NCBI RefSeq assembly: GCF_005503695.1
Contig: NZ_SCMU01000003.1
Span: 248,001-312,000, forward strand
Length of the DNA stretch: 64,000 nucleotides
Source: Sphingopyxis sp. 2PD
GTDB lineage: Bacteria > Pseudomonadota > Alphaproteobacteria > Sphingomonadales > Sphingomonadaceae
Reading direction: 5' to 3'
Shown: positions 17,112-25,837 of the stretch, one piece after another
Position numbering within the stretch: position 1 is the stretch's first letter
Layout of the letters: the number at the start of each line of letters is the position of its first letter
The notes under the pieces: generated by a model
What the model was told of the DNA's origin: nothing
The model's database searches: none
What the model saw: the letters and a program-made list of their open reading frames with translations, nothing else
Made by a program: the position numbers and the translations under genes

Positions 17112-17149
17112 TATCCTCACTATTTGCAGTGAGAATAATGATGATTCGG
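17100..17149. promoter_or_regulatory. 22-bp inverted repeat over the start of the STAS-like gene
   Basis: The arms 17100-17121 and 17128-17149 are complementary except for one position, with spacer ATTTGC. On the minus strand the right part covers the ribosome site and first ATGs of the STAS-like gene. Arms contain CGAATCATCATTAT. This could be an operator for the winged-helix product or an RNA hairpin that blocks translation. Confidence 0.7.
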
Positions 17150-17481
17150 CTGATGTCAATCTTTCTCAGATGACACAAGCACGTTGGACGATCAGGCCTG
17201 TCGAATAAGTTCCCTTCGCGCGCGCGTTTCAAACCGGTAAGACAGCGTCGAAAGCACTGTTGGTCCTTGGTTCCAGCTAGTGAGACGAAAAGATGGCATA
17301 AGCCCAGCGAACATAGGTTTGGGCGATGGCCGAATCCCGTCCGGAATTCCTAGGGCCAGCATGACAATGTCGTTCGATTGTCATTTCGCACAGCGGAGCG
17401 CGGATCGTGCGACCCTTGGGCGTCCGCTGATGCAGGCTCCTGCCCACCGTGCGGTGTGCTTTCGGAGCCTGCTATCATGGA
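17150..17481. other. Intergenic stretch between STAS-like gene and tRNA-Leu
   Basis: No gene is seen. An 8-bp perfect palindrome with an 8-nt loop (ATGACAAT, 17361-17368, with ATTGTCAT, 17377-17384) lies about 100 bp beyond the tRNA 3' end and might terminate the tRNA or be a recombinase arm site. The promoter of the leftward STAS-like operon should lie near 17150-17220, but no clear boxes are visible. Confidence 0.4.
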
Positions 17482-17566
17482 TGGTGCGGGCGGTGGGAAT
17501 CGAACCCACACTCCTTGCGGAACGGGATTTTGAATCCCGCGCGTCTACCAATTCCACCACGCCCGC
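17482..17566 (-). tRNA. tRNA-Leu (anticodon CAA), carried by the island
   Basis: Read on the minus strand the gene folds as a class II tRNA: acceptor GCGGGCG/CGCCCGC, D-arm with TTGGTAGACGC, anticodon stem CGGGA/TCCCG around loop TTCAAAA (anticodon CAA), a long variable arm, and T-arm with GGTTCGATTCC. A discriminator A and an encoded CCA end it (85 nt in all). It sits on the island side, 61 bp from the integrase stop. A second tRNA-Leu(CAA) is cut at 19027-19065, so this copy probably replaces it. Confidence 0.93.
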
Positions 17567-17627
17567 GTTGCGACACGCCTATAGCGACGAGATCAAAATG
17601 TGCAACGTGAAAAGCGAACTATGTAGC

Positions 17628-18914
17628 TTATTTCGTTGACTTCGCAGCCTTCTTACCAGCGGCGACTGGCTTTGGTCGCGCTTTGCGAACATTGACAGCC
17701 GAGGCGTCAATGTTGTTCTTCAAATGCCGCCCGTAATATTTCTCAATCATTTCGACACTCGTGCGGCAGTTCTTCGCAACTTGATAAATATCTGCACCTT
17801 CGAGCAAGCGAAGGCAAATATAGGTATGCCGCAGGCTGTAACAGGTGCGGACGTGACCATCCCGGTCGAATTTCAGATTCAGCTCATCTAAGACAGTGTT
17901 CATCAATTCGCGCGGCGACTTCCCGAAAACCTTGTCGGTCAGTTTGAGCTGTTTGCGCTTGCGAACACGCTCAAAGGGCAGGATCGCACCGGGCATTGAC
18001 TTGCAGAAACCAACGCCGCGCTTGCCGCGAACCTCAATCTCCAGGATGCGCTCACCGGTCGATTCGTCGTTCACGATCTTGACGTCCCGCAGCTCAAGCC
18101 GCGAGGCCTCATCGGGACGCAGCCCCGTATTCCCCATGAACAGGACATAATCGTGAAAGGTCTCGCAGACTTCGCGCCAGCGCGGCTTGGGCGGATTCTT
18201 CGCCCGCTCGCGCGTCGCCTCGTAGAGCATCTTGTATTCCTCGGGCGAGAACCAGGCGCGATGCTCCAGCTTGCCGGAAGTCTTGTAGGGCGCTGACATA
18301 TCCGGGATTGCCGCGATCCAGCCCTTACGGTTGGCGGTTTTCAACACCTGACGGAGCGTGACGATTTCGTGATGTAGGGTGGCACGGGCAGGCTTCTTCG
18401 GTTTGCCGGTCTTTGGATCGAGCCGCGATGTTTGACGGTGCGCCCGATACTCCTGCACTTTGCCAGCGGTAATGTCCTCCAGAGCCGTGTTACCAAAGAA
18501 CGGCAACAGATGGACGCGGATTATGTCGGACTTCGACGCCACATATCCTGCATTACGCTCGCCCATCGTGATGACCTCGAACTCGCTGGTGAACGCTTTG
18601 GCGGCATCCTCGAAACTGGGGCCAGTTGGCGTTCGCCTACGCCGCCCATCGGTCGGCGCGCCGGGTCCGGCGATAAGATTCTGGACGGGAACGTCCAGCA
18701 AGGAAACGCCACCGCGTCGGCGTTGGCGATCCTCGACGCATCGCTCCATATACCAATCGCGGGCAAAATCCTTTGCAGCGGCAAGGCTCGTTTCCTTGGT
18801 CGTCTGGCGATGGTTGCGACTTCCCAGATAGGTGGCGCATTGCCAGTAGCGGCTACCCTCACGCCGATAAACGTGGAGCGCACCATCCATTAGCTCGTGG
18901 GTTTCAACTGGCAT
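17628..18914 (-). CDS. int: Tyrosine recombinase (integrase) of the genomic island
   Basis: A 428-aa protein from ATG 18914 (GGGGA upstream, MPVETHELMDGALH); a TTG at 18977 could add 21 residues. A core-binding region with basic linkers lies at about 100-215 and is followed by the catalytic domain. It has GNTGLRPDEASRL (first catalytic Arg), SLRHTY (His/Arg box) and EMIEKYYGRH (nucleophile Tyr). The gene lies between a complete tRNA-Leu and the cut tRNA-Leu, reading away from the chromosomal junction. Two copies of CTTACACA just upstream may be arm-type binding sites. Confidence 0.92.
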   Translation of the reverse strand: MPVETHELMDGALHVYRREGSRYWQCATYLGSRNHRQTTKETSLAAAKDFARDWYMERCVEDRQRRRGGVSLLDVPVQNLIAGPGAPTDGRRRRTPTGPSFEDAAKAFTSEFEVITMGERNAGYVASKSDIIRVHLLPFFGNTALEDITAGKVQEYRAHRQTSRLDPKTGKPKKPARATLHHEIVTLRQVLKTANRKGWIAAIPDMSAPYKTSGKLEHRAWFSPEEYKMLYEATRERAKNPPKPRWREVCETFHDYVLFMGNTGLRPDEASRLELRDVKIVNDESTGERILEIEVRGKRGVGFCKSMPGAILPFERVRKRKQLKLTDKVFGKSPRELMNTVLDELNLKFDRDGHVRTCYSLRHTYICLRLLEGADIYQVAKNCRTSVEMIEKYYGRHLKNNIDASAVNVRKARPKPVAAGKKAAKSTK

Positions 18915-19026
18915 TACGAAGTCCCCAAAGTGTGTAAGACTTGTGTAAGTCTTTTTGGAAACCTCGTCCTTACTCAAACTGTTGGTTTTACAGGGTTTTT
19001 GGCTTAGATTTTTAGGCTAAACGCGA

Positions 19027-19065
19027 TTTTGAGTGCGGCGCGTCTACCAATTTCACCACAGGGGC
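19027..19065 (-). pseudogene. 5' half of a disrupted tRNA-Leu(CAA), island attachment junction
   Basis: On the minus strand this begins with acceptor strand GCCCCTG, a complete D-arm (TTGGTAGACGC), anticodon 5' stem CCGCA and loop CTCAAAA (anticodon CAA). Then the sequence departs from a tRNA: the next bases TCGCG do not pair with CCGCA, and no variable or T-arm follows. The break in or next to the anticodon loop is where a tyrosine recombinase of this kind would cross over. The missing 3' half should lie at the far island end, outside this window. Confidence 0.8.
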
Positions 19066-19184
19066 CCGTGGACGGCGCCCGCGCCGGGACTGATTCCCGC
19101 CGGACGACCGATGCGGAGGTGCCGTTGCCACAGAAAGGTGGTTTTAGTCTAGTGGATAAGCGGCATCGTGCATAAGACGGTGGA

Positions 19185-20303
19185 ATGACCGACAAGAGCA
19201 AGCCAGCCCCCGCTGCATCGCCATCACGCCCCGCCCCCGCCAAGCCCGCCCGCGCGCAGCCAGCCGCCGCCGCGCCTTTCGGCCCCGGCAAGATCGCGAT
19301 GACGGCGCTGATCGTCATTGCGATCATCGGGGTCGCGTGGCTGGCGATCACCCTCACCCGCTTTTTCATGCTGGTGTTCGCCGCGATCGTGCTGGGCGCG
19401 ATCTTTGACGCCATCGCCAGCTGGCTCGTGCGTCGGACCGGCATGAAGCGCGGTTTCGCGCTGGCCGGATCGGTGGCCGGGATCATCGCGGTCTTTGCCG
19501 GCGCCTTCGTGCTGTTCGGATCGCAGCTCGCGAACGAGGTCGATACGATCCGCCAGCAGGTTCCGCGCGCCTTGCAAGGGGTGGAGGCCTTCCTCGACCG
19601 CTATGGCCTCGGCGAGCGCGTACGCGAACTCGCCGAAGTCGGCGGCAACGACATCTCGCAGCTCGTGTCGCAAGCGGGCGGCTATGCGCTGGCCGCAGGC
19701 AGCGGCATCGCCGATTTCGTGCTGGTGCTGGTCGCGGCGATCTTCCTCGCCAGCGATCCCGCCACCTACCGCCGCGGCCTGTTGCTGCTGATGCCCGCCA
19801 AGGCCGAAGCAACCGCCGCGCTGGCGCTCGACGATGCCGGGCGCGGGCTGAAGGGCTGGATGGTCGGGCAAGCGGTGTCGTCGCTGGTCGTCGCGGCGCT
19901 GACCTGGGCAGGGCTGGCGCTGCTTGGCGTTCCGGCCGCAGGCGGGCTCGGCCTGATCGCCGGCCTGCTCGACGTCATCCCGATGATCGGGCCGATCATC
20001 GCGGGGATCCCCGCGGTGCTGCTCGCCTTCACCGTATCGCCCGCGACCGCGCTGTGGACACTGGTGCTGTTCTTGGTGATCCAGCAGTTGCAGGGCAATT
20101 TCCTGCAACCGATGATCCAGAAACAGGCGGTCGACGTGCCGCCCGCGGTGCTGCTGTTCGCGGTGGTCGCGGCGGGGGTGCTGTTCGGTTTCCTCGGCGT
20201 GCTGCTCGCGGCGCCGCTGACGGTCGTGGTCTATGTGCTGGTGCAGCGGGTGTATGTGAAGACGTTGCTGGGCAAGGATATCAAGATCGCCGGGGCGGAT
20301 TGA
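19185..20303 (+). CDS. AI-2E family transporter (PerM/YdiK-like membrane protein)
   Basis: A 372-aa protein with a Pro/Ala-rich cytosolic N-terminus (about 40 residues) and about seven to eight hydrophobic segments. The family's C-terminal signature is clear: IAGLLDVIPMIGPIIAGIPA followed by LVIQQLQGNFLQPMI and a final transmembrane pair. The family exports small molecules or ions; the substrate here is unknown. It is the first chromosomal gene after the island junction and ends at a large palindrome shared with the next, convergent gene. Confidence 0.9.
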   Translation: MTDKSKPAPAASPSRPAPAKPARAQPAAAAPFGPGKIAMTALIVIAIIGVAWLAITLTRFFMLVFAAIVLGAIFDAIASWLVRRTGMKRGFALAGSVAGIIAVFAGAFVLFGSQLANEVDTIRQQVPRALQGVEAFLDRYGLGERVRELAEVGGNDISQLVSQAGGYALAAGSGIADFVLVLVAAIFLASDPATYRRGLLLLMPAKAEATAALALDDAGRGLKGWMVGQAVSSLVVAALTWAGLALLGVPAAGGLGLIAGLLDVIPMIGPIIAGIPAVLLAFTVSPATALWTLVLFLVIQQLQGNFLQPMIQKQAVDVPPAVLLFAVVAAGVLFGFLGVLLAAPLTVVVYVLVQRVYVKTLLGKDIKIAGAD

Positions 20304-20326
20304 GGTCGCCGCTTAGGCAAAGACCG

Positions 20327-20387
20327 TAGCCCTGAGCCTGTCGAAGGGCGCCTATCCGAGAGGCGCCCTTCGACAGGCTCAGGGCTA
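20327..20387. terminator. 27-bp perfect palindrome between convergent genes
   Basis: Arms 20327-20353 and 20361-20387 are perfectly complementary with a 7-nt loop ATCCGAG; they contain CCTGAGCCTGTCGAAGG. It lies between the ends of the transporter and the aldehyde dehydrogenase, so it can terminate both. There is no long T-run. Similar CTTCGACAGGCTCAGG units are dispersed repeats in sphingomonad genomes, as I recall. Confidence 0.75.
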
Positions 20388-20412
20388 TGGTGATTTTGTC
20401 GCTGTGGTTTAC

Positions 20413-21867
20413 CTATTTCTTCAATTCCTTGGCCAACGTCTTCGCCGTCGCCTTGCCATAGGGCGGCTTGAAGCCCGCTAAGCCCGCTACATCCAGCTTC
20501 GGCTGACGATACACGGCGCGCGAATGGCTGAAGGTGCGGAAGCCGTCGACGCCGTGATAATTGCCCATCCCCGACGGCCCGACCCCGCCGAACGGCAGAT
20601 CCTCCATCGCATTGTGGAACAGCACGTCGTTGACCGTCACCCCGCCCGAGATCGTCCGCGTCAGCACGCGATCCTCCTCGCTCTTGTCCTGCCCGAAATA
20701 ATAGAGGCCGAGCGGGCGGTCGTTCGCGTTCACATAGTCGATCGCCTCGTCGATATTCTTGTACGTCTTGACCGGCAGGATCGGGCCAAAGATTTCCTCC
20801 TGCATCACCTTCATGTCGTCGGTCGGATTGCGGACGATGTGGAGCGGCATCTTGTGGCCATTGGCACTCGCGAAATCCTCGCCCGCCGGATTGACCTCGA
20901 TCACCTCGGCGCCCTTTTCGCGCGCATCGGCCAGATAGGATTGCAGCCGGTCGTAATTGCGGCCGTTCACCACCGACGTATAGTCGTCATTGGCGAGGAG
21001 CGTCGGATAAAGCGCGGTCGCGCCCTTGGTGACGCTGTCGATGACTTCGCCCTCCTGATCCTCCGCCACCAACAGATAATCGGGAGCGAGACAGATTTGC
21101 CCTGCGTTCATCATCTTGCCAAGCGCCACGCGCTGCCCGACCAGATCCTTGTTGGCGCTGCGCCCGATAAAGGTCGGCGACTTGCCGCCGAGTTCGAGCG
21201 TCACCGGCACCAGATTGTCCGCCGCGGCGCGCATGATGTGGCGCCCGACGCTCGTCGCGCCGGTAAAGATCAGATGGTCGAACGCGAGCTTCGAAAAAGC
21301 GACCCCGACATCGGCATCGCCCGTAAACACGGCCATTTCGGTCTCATCGAAATATTCGGGCACCAGCCGCGCGATCAGCGCCGAGACATTCTCGGTGAAC
21401 TCGCTCGGCTTGATCATCGCGCGGTTGCCCGCGGCCAGGATGCCCGCCATCGGTACGAACACCATGCCGACAGGAAAATTCCACGGCGCGACAACGCCGA
21501 CGACGCCCTTGGGCTGATAGACGACCTCCGCCTTCGCGCCGAGCAGGCCGAGCGGGAAGGTGGGCTTCCGTTTTTCGCCCTTCGACCAGGCGGCAATATG
21601 CTTCTTCGCATGCTTGAGCGCGCTTACCGAGGGCATGATGTCGGTCATCAGCGTCTGTTCGCGGCTGCGATGCCCGAAATCCTCGCTGACCGCCTTGGCG
21701 AAATCCTCGGCATTGTCGACGAGCAAGGCGATCGCGCGGTCGATACGATCGGTACGGACGCTCAGGCTTTCGGGCATCGCTGCGGTAAAGCTCGCCTTCT
21801 GCGCCTCGAGTATCTTGTGCATCCGTGCGGTTTCGCCGGTGATATCCTGCTTGATGGCGGTGGCCAT
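20413..21867 (-). CDS. Coniferyl aldehyde dehydrogenase-like NAD(P)-dependent aldehyde dehydrogenase
   Basis: A 484-aa protein from ATG 21867 with a GGGGAG site. It has the aldehyde dehydrogenase fold: APWNFP and KPSEFT in the cofactor domain, LELGGKSP with the general-base Glu, and GQICLAPDYLLV with the catalytic Cys. The CLAPDY context and the C-terminal hydrophobic PPYGK region are typical of coniferyl aldehyde and fatty aldehyde dehydrogenases. It oxidises aromatic or long-chain aldehydes to acids; the exact substrate cannot be told from sequence. It is a single gene, convergent with the transporter. Confidence 0.85.
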   Translation of the reverse strand: MATAIKQDITGETARMHKILEAQKASFTAAMPESLSVRTDRIDRAIALLVDNAEDFAKAVSEDFGHRSREQTLMTDIMPSVSALKHAKKHIAAWSKGEKRKPTFPLGLLGAKAEVVYQPKGVVGVVAPWNFPVGMVFVPMAGILAAGNRAMIKPSEFTENVSALIARLVPEYFDETEMAVFTGDADVGVAFSKLAFDHLIFTGATSVGRHIMRAAADNLVPVTLELGGKSPTFIGRSANKDLVGQRVALGKMMNAGQICLAPDYLLVAEDQEGEVIDSVTKGATALYPTLLANDDYTSVVNGRNYDRLQSYLADAREKGAEVIEVNPAGEDFASANGHKMPLHIVRNPTDDMKVMQEEIFGPILPVKTYKNIDEAIDYVNANDRPLGLYYFGQDKSEEDRVLTRTISGGVTVNDVLFHNAMEDLPFGGVGPSGMGNYHGVDGFRTFSHSRAVYRQPKLDVAGLAGFKPPYGKATAKTLAKELKK

Positions 21868-22118
21868 GACCTGTCTCCCCTGTTTCGATTTGCACGACTT
21901 CACCATGACGCGCGGTGCGTTGCAAGTTGAAACCCGCGTTCGCGACATCTCCGCCTCTGGCGACGATTGTCATCGTGGGGCCAAGCGTTGCGCAGAAAGC
22001 TTTGAAGCTTTCCGCCCGACGCTATACGGGCACCGGATTGATTGCTTTCACCGCCTCGCGCCCGGCTGCTGCGCCCGGCCGTCCGCAAGAAGGCAGATCG
22101 CCGGGATTTTGAATTGCC

Positions 22119-22949
22119 ATGAATTATCGTCATTCCTTTCATGCTGGCAATAGCGCCGATGTCGTAAAGCACGGCCTGCTGATCGCGCTCGTGCGGGCCT
22201 TGCAACTCAAAGAAGGGCCGTTGACCCTGATCGACACCCATGCTGGTTGCGGCCTGTATGACTTGGGCAGCGAGGAGGCCCAGCGGACCGGCGAAGCCAC
22301 CCAGGGCGTGCTGCGCGCCTTTGCCGACGACAATCCCTTATTGGACGACTATCGCGCCGCCGTGCGGGCGGTGAATGCCGGGGCGGAGCCGCGTCTCTAC
22401 CCCGGCTCGCCGCAGGTTCTGGCGCAGCTTCTGCGGCCGCAGGATTTTCTGATCCTCAACGAAAAGCATCCCAATGATGCTTACACCCTGCGCGGCGCGA
22501 TGCGCGGCACATCCGCCGCGGTGCATCAACGCGACGCCTACGAGCTTTGGCTGGCGCTGCTGCCGACACGCACCCCGCGCGGCGTGGTGGTGGTCGATCC
22601 GCCCTATGAGCAGACCGACGAACGCGCGCGCATCACATCGACCCTCGCCGCCGCGCATCGCAAATGGGCGCATGGCGTCACGGTGATCTGGTTTCCGCTG
22701 AAGGACCGCGAAACGCATCGGCGGTGGAAGCAGCAGTTGCGAAATCTCGGGATCCCGAAGTTTCTGGTGGTCGAGCATTGGCTGTACGATCGCGATCAGT
22801 CCGACATCTATAACGGCGCGGGCCTTTTCATCGTCAACCCGCCCTATGCCTTCACGCAGGCGTTGCCGCCGCTGCTGGAAGCCATGCGGCGCGCGCTCGC
22901 GCCGGAGGGGCATCGGGGAGAAATTATCTGCGAGTGGCTGGACGGTTGA
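22119..22949 (+). CDS. rlmJ: 23S rRNA (adenine-2030-N6)-methyltransferase RlmJ
   Basis: A 276-aa protein. The N-terminus MNYRHSFHAGNSADVVKH is diagnostic of RlmJ. A SAM site follows (LIDTHAGCGLYDL) and the catalytic adenine-methyltransferase motif DPPYEQ is present near residue 160. It methylates A2030 of 23S rRNA. The length equals the family norm. It is divergent from the aldehyde dehydrogenase gene, separated by a 251-bp promoter region. Confidence 0.93.
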   Translation: MNYRHSFHAGNSADVVKHGLLIALVRALQLKEGPLTLIDTHAGCGLYDLGSEEAQRTGEATQGVLRAFADDNPLLDDYRAAVRAVNAGAEPRLYPGSPQVLAQLLRPQDFLILNEKHPNDAYTLRGAMRGTSAAVHQRDAYELWLALLPTRTPRGVVVVDPPYEQTDERARITSTLAAAHRKWAHGVTVIWFPLKDRETHRRWKQQLRNLGIPKFLVVEHWLYDRDQSDIYNGAGLFIVNPPYAFTQALPPLLEAMRRALAPEGHRGEIICEWLDG

Positions 22950-23247
22950 AATACTGTCCTTGCGCTCGACGCCCTCGGGCAAAGAAGCCGCTTTCCTATT
23001 ATATTTCGCTATGCTTGAACATGGCAGAGCAATGACGTCACGCCGGCTCAGGCACGCGATTCCACGGCGGATAGCAAGGCCGCAGGGCTCGTCGTTGGGC
23101 TGAACTTTACTGAACTTTGAACCCGCGCCGCGCGGGTGGGTCGCCCCCTCTCGACAAAAGCCGTACGCTATATCACCCCCTTTCGCAGTTGCAGCATTTC
23201 CGCTAATCGGGCCGCCGATCCTGTTTTCCCTTACGGAGTCTTGTCCC

Positions 23248-24435
23248 ATGGCCGCCACCGATCCCGTCGTCTTCCTGTCCTATGCCCGCACTCCGATGGG
23301 GAGCATGCAGGGCAGCCTGTCGGACGCAAGCGCAACCGACCTGGGCGCGACCGCGGTCAAGGCGGCGGTCGAGCGCGCGGGCGTCGCGGGTGACGACATC
23401 GAGCGCATCTATATGGGCTGCGTGCTGCCCGCCGGGCTCGGCCAGGCGCCAGCGCGCCAAGCGGCGATCAAGGCGGGCCTGCCCAAGTCGGTGCAGGCGA
23501 CCACGGTCAACAAGGTCTGCGGGTCGGGCATGCAGACGGTGATCATGGGCGCCGAAGCGCTTGCCGCGGGCAGCGTCGATTTGATTGTTGCGGGCGGCAT
23601 GGAATCGATGACCAACGCGCCCTATCTGCTCAAGAAGCACCGCGGCGGCGCGCGCATCGGTCATGACACCGCCTATGACCATATGTTCCTCGACGGGCTG
23701 GAAGATGCCTATGAAGCGGGCCGCGCGATGGGGACTTTCGCGCAGGACACCGCCGACGCCTACCAGCTGAGCCGCCAGGCGCAGGATGACTATACGCTCG
23801 CATCGCTGAGCCGCGCCAAGGCCGCAATCACCGACGGCGCCTTCGCCGCAGAAATCGCGCCGGTGACGATCGCGGGCCGCAAGGGCGACACCATCGTCGA
23901 TACCGACGAAGCCCCCGGCAAGGCGATGCCCGACAAGATCCCGACCCTGAAGCCCGCCTTTGCCAAGGATGGCACGATCACCGCGGCGACCAGCAGCTCG
24001 ATTTCGGATGGCGCCGCTGCGGTGGTGCTGACGCGCCAGTCGGTCGCGGACGCCAAGGGCGCGAAGCCCGTCGCGCGCCTCGTCGCGCACGCTGCGCACG
24101 CGCAGGAACCGAAGGATTTCACCATCGCCCCCGTCGGCGCGATCAATAAGGTGCTGGCCAAGGCTGGCTGGACGATCGGCGACGTCGACCTGTTCGAAGT
24201 CAACGAAGCCTTTGCCTGCGTCGCGATGTTCGCGATGCACGACCTCGGCATTCCGCACGAAAAGATCAACGTCCACGGCGGCGCAACCGCGCTCGGCCAC
24301 CCGATCGGCGCCAGCGGCACGCGCATCATCACGACGCTGATCGCAGCACTCCAACGCCACGGCAAGACGCGCGGTATCGCGAGCCTGTGCATCGGCGGCG
24401 GCGAGGCAACGGCGGTCGCGGTCGAGCTGGTCTAG
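23248..24435 (+). CDS. Acetyl-CoA C-acetyltransferase (thiolase)
   Basis: A 395-aa thiolase. The first catalytic Cys is in NKVCGSGMQT (about residue 91). The C-terminal His and Cys are in GHPIGASG and SLCIGGGEA. The enzyme condenses two acetyl-CoA to acetoacetyl-CoA or cleaves it, serving polyhydroxybutyrate, ketone-body or fatty-acid metabolism. No phaB or other pathway gene is adjacent, so the physiological direction is open. A long palindrome lies just after the stop. Confidence 0.92.
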   Translation: MAATDPVVFLSYARTPMGSMQGSLSDASATDLGATAVKAAVERAGVAGDDIERIYMGCVLPAGLGQAPARQAAIKAGLPKSVQATTVNKVCGSGMQTVIMGAEALAAGSVDLIVAGGMESMTNAPYLLKKHRGGARIGHDTAYDHMFLDGLEDAYEAGRAMGTFAQDTADAYQLSRQAQDDYTLASLSRAKAAITDGAFAAEIAPVTIAGRKGDTIVDTDEAPGKAMPDKIPTLKPAFAKDGTITAATSSSISDGAAAVVLTRQSVADAKGAKPVARLVAHAAHAQEPKDFTIAPVGAINKVLAKAGWTIGDVDLFEVNEAFACVAMFAMHDLGIPHEKINVHGGATALGHPIGASGTRIITTLIAALQRHGKTRGIASLCIGGGEATAVAVELV

Positions 24436-24444
24436 CCGCCACTT

Positions 24445-24522
24445 CCGTCATTGCGAGCGCAGCGAAGCAATCCAGAGCGTGACAAGCCGCTCTGGATTAC
24501 TTCGCTGCGCTCGCAATGACGG
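24445..24522. repeat. 35-bp palindromic repeat after thiolase gene
   Basis: Arms 24445-24479 and 24488-24522 pair with one mismatch around an 8-nt loop; each contains GTCATTGCGAGCGCAGCGAAG. The latter motif is a widespread dispersed repeat of sphingomonads and other alphaproteobacteria, as I recall. Its place 10 bp after the stop suggests it also ends transcription. Confidence 0.75.
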
Positions 24523-24703
24523 CGCCAAAGGTTGCGTTACTTGGTCGTACCCTACGCCCGCCCCACCGCATCATCGCGACAAATTGCGACACTAATGTCC
24601 TGAAAATAAACGCGCCGTTCCGGAACAATTCAAATCGACTCTCGTAAATCTATCCTTGTCATCGGGCAGTCCCCTCCCCCTGACGGATTGAAAGGATAGA
24701 CCT

Positions 24704-25168
24704 ATGAAGACCAAGTTTCTGACCGTCGGCCTGATCGCCGCCATAATGGTACCTGCCGCCGCGCAGGCGCAGACCCGCGAAATCCGCGAAGACCGACGCG
24801 ACGTGCGCGAAGAGCAGCGCGAACTGCGTCAGGCGCAGCGCTATGGCGACCGTGGCGACATTCGCGAAGAACGCCGCGAGCTGCGCGACGCCCGTCAGGA
24901 CCTGCGCGACAGCAAGCGCGACTGGCGCCGCGACACGCGCTACCAGAATTACCGCGCGCCCTTCCGCTACCAGCAGTTCGCGGTCGGCGCGACGATCCGA
25001 CCGAACTATTACGCACCGGCCTATCGCCCGGCGTGGGATAGCCGCTGGGGCGTGCCGCGCGCCGGTCGCAACCTGACCTATGTGCGTCACTATAATGACC
25101 TGCTGCTCGTCAACGAGCGCAACGGTCGGGTGATCAAGGTTTACCGCAACCATTTCCGGTGGCGCTAA
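24704..25168 (+). CDS. RcnB-like periplasmic protein
   Basis: A 154-aa protein with a clear signal peptide (MKTKFLTVGLIAAIMVPAAA, cleavage after AQA). A long charged repeat region follows, rich in Arg/Glu/Asp heptad-like units (REDRRDVREEQREL), likely helical. The C-terminal part (VNERNGRVIKVYRNHF) matches the RcnB family, linked in E. coli to nickel/cobalt homeostasis. In alphaproteobacteria such proteins are common and mostly uncharacterised. A GGATTGAAAGGA-type site precedes the ATG. Confidence 0.75.
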   Translation: MKTKFLTVGLIAAIMVPAAAQAQTREIREDRRDVREEQRELRQAQRYGDRGDIREERRELRDARQDLRDSKRDWRRDTRYQNYRAPFRYQQFAVGATIRPNYYAPAYRPAWDSRWGVPRAGRNLTYVRHYNDLLLVNERNGRVIKVYRNHFRWR

Positions 25169-25241
25169 CCGCTAACGGCATCAGCCGACAGCCAAGGAAA
25201 GGTCGGGCGGGAAACCGTCCGGCCCTTTTCCATACAGGCGA

Positions 25242-25703
25242 TCAATCGCCCCAGATATGATCGGTCTGGATCCAGCCCTTGCGGCCCTTGACGTCGAACA
25301 GGCACCAGCCAGCGTTGCATTCGGTGATCCGCCCGACAACACCCGGTTCGGCGCGATAGGCGATTGCGGCCGAAGCGCTGGCCTGTTCGCGCATCGGGCG
25401 AATATCCCCGGTCACGATCGCGGTCCGCGTGCGGCTGAGCAGCCGGGCCGCCATCCAGCCCTGCGTTCCGTCGGGGTCTTCGATCTTGCGCCATGTCTCG
25501 TGCCGCGCGACGACCTTGACCGGCAAATCCTTGCGCCGATATTCCCAGATCACCGGAACGTCGGGCGACGGCCCCTTGCGCATCCGCGCCTCATCGACGC
25601 TGATCGACGCCCAGTAGGGCAATACGGGATCGGACTGCGCCGCGGCCGGTCCTACGACGGCGAGCAGCGCGGCGGTTGCGAATATCAGGCGGCTGGTCAT
25701 CAT
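25242..25703 (-). CDS. Exported SH3-domain protein
   Basis: A 153-aa protein with a signal peptide (RLIFATAALLAVVGPAAAQS). It has two SH3-like repeats: ARMRKGPSPDVPVIWEYRRK with GWMAARLL, and a second with AEPGVVGRITECNAGWCLFDVKGRKGWI. Such bacterial SH3 modules bind cell wall or proteins in the periplasm. Two adjacent ATG codons (25703, 25700) are possible starts. It is divergent from the dehydrogenase gene. Confidence 0.8.
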   Translation of the reverse strand: MMTSRLIFATAALLAVVGPAAAQSDPVLPYWASISVDEARMRKGPSPDVPVIWEYRRKDLPVKVVARHETWRKIEDPDGTQGWMAARLLSRTRTAIVTGDIRPMREQASASAAIAYRAEPGVVGRITECNAGWCLFDVKGRKGWIQTDHIWGD

Positions 25704-25837
25704 TCTGCCTTGTCAAACTCGGACCCGATATTCAACCGCTCGCCGCGCAAAAGGCTGCGTTCATCCCCAGCCTTTTCAAGCTTCTCTCTGCGTTCGCACC
25801 CTTGACCGTGGCGTCCCGGCGCGCTCTATCGGCCCCC

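Larger units (their letters stand above)
1..19033. mobile_element. Genomic island (right end; left end outside window)
   Basis: The island is bounded on the right by the cut tRNA-Leu at about 19,030 and has its own integrase and tRNA-Leu. Cargo includes ICE/plasmid backbone genes (parB-like, DUF2958, ardC), a retron module, a SNF2/type III restriction-like operon and a GHKL/STAS/Cys-rich module. Base composition is uneven, with AT-richer stretches at about 3.6-6.1 kb and 10.2-10.9 kb, unlike the even GC-rich chromosome from 19.1 kb on. The left end is not visible, so total length is unknown. Confidence 0.8.

Noticed and set aside
19027-19065. Functional second tRNA gene
   Set aside because: Only the 5' half is present; the anticodon stem cannot pair and variable and T arms are missing.
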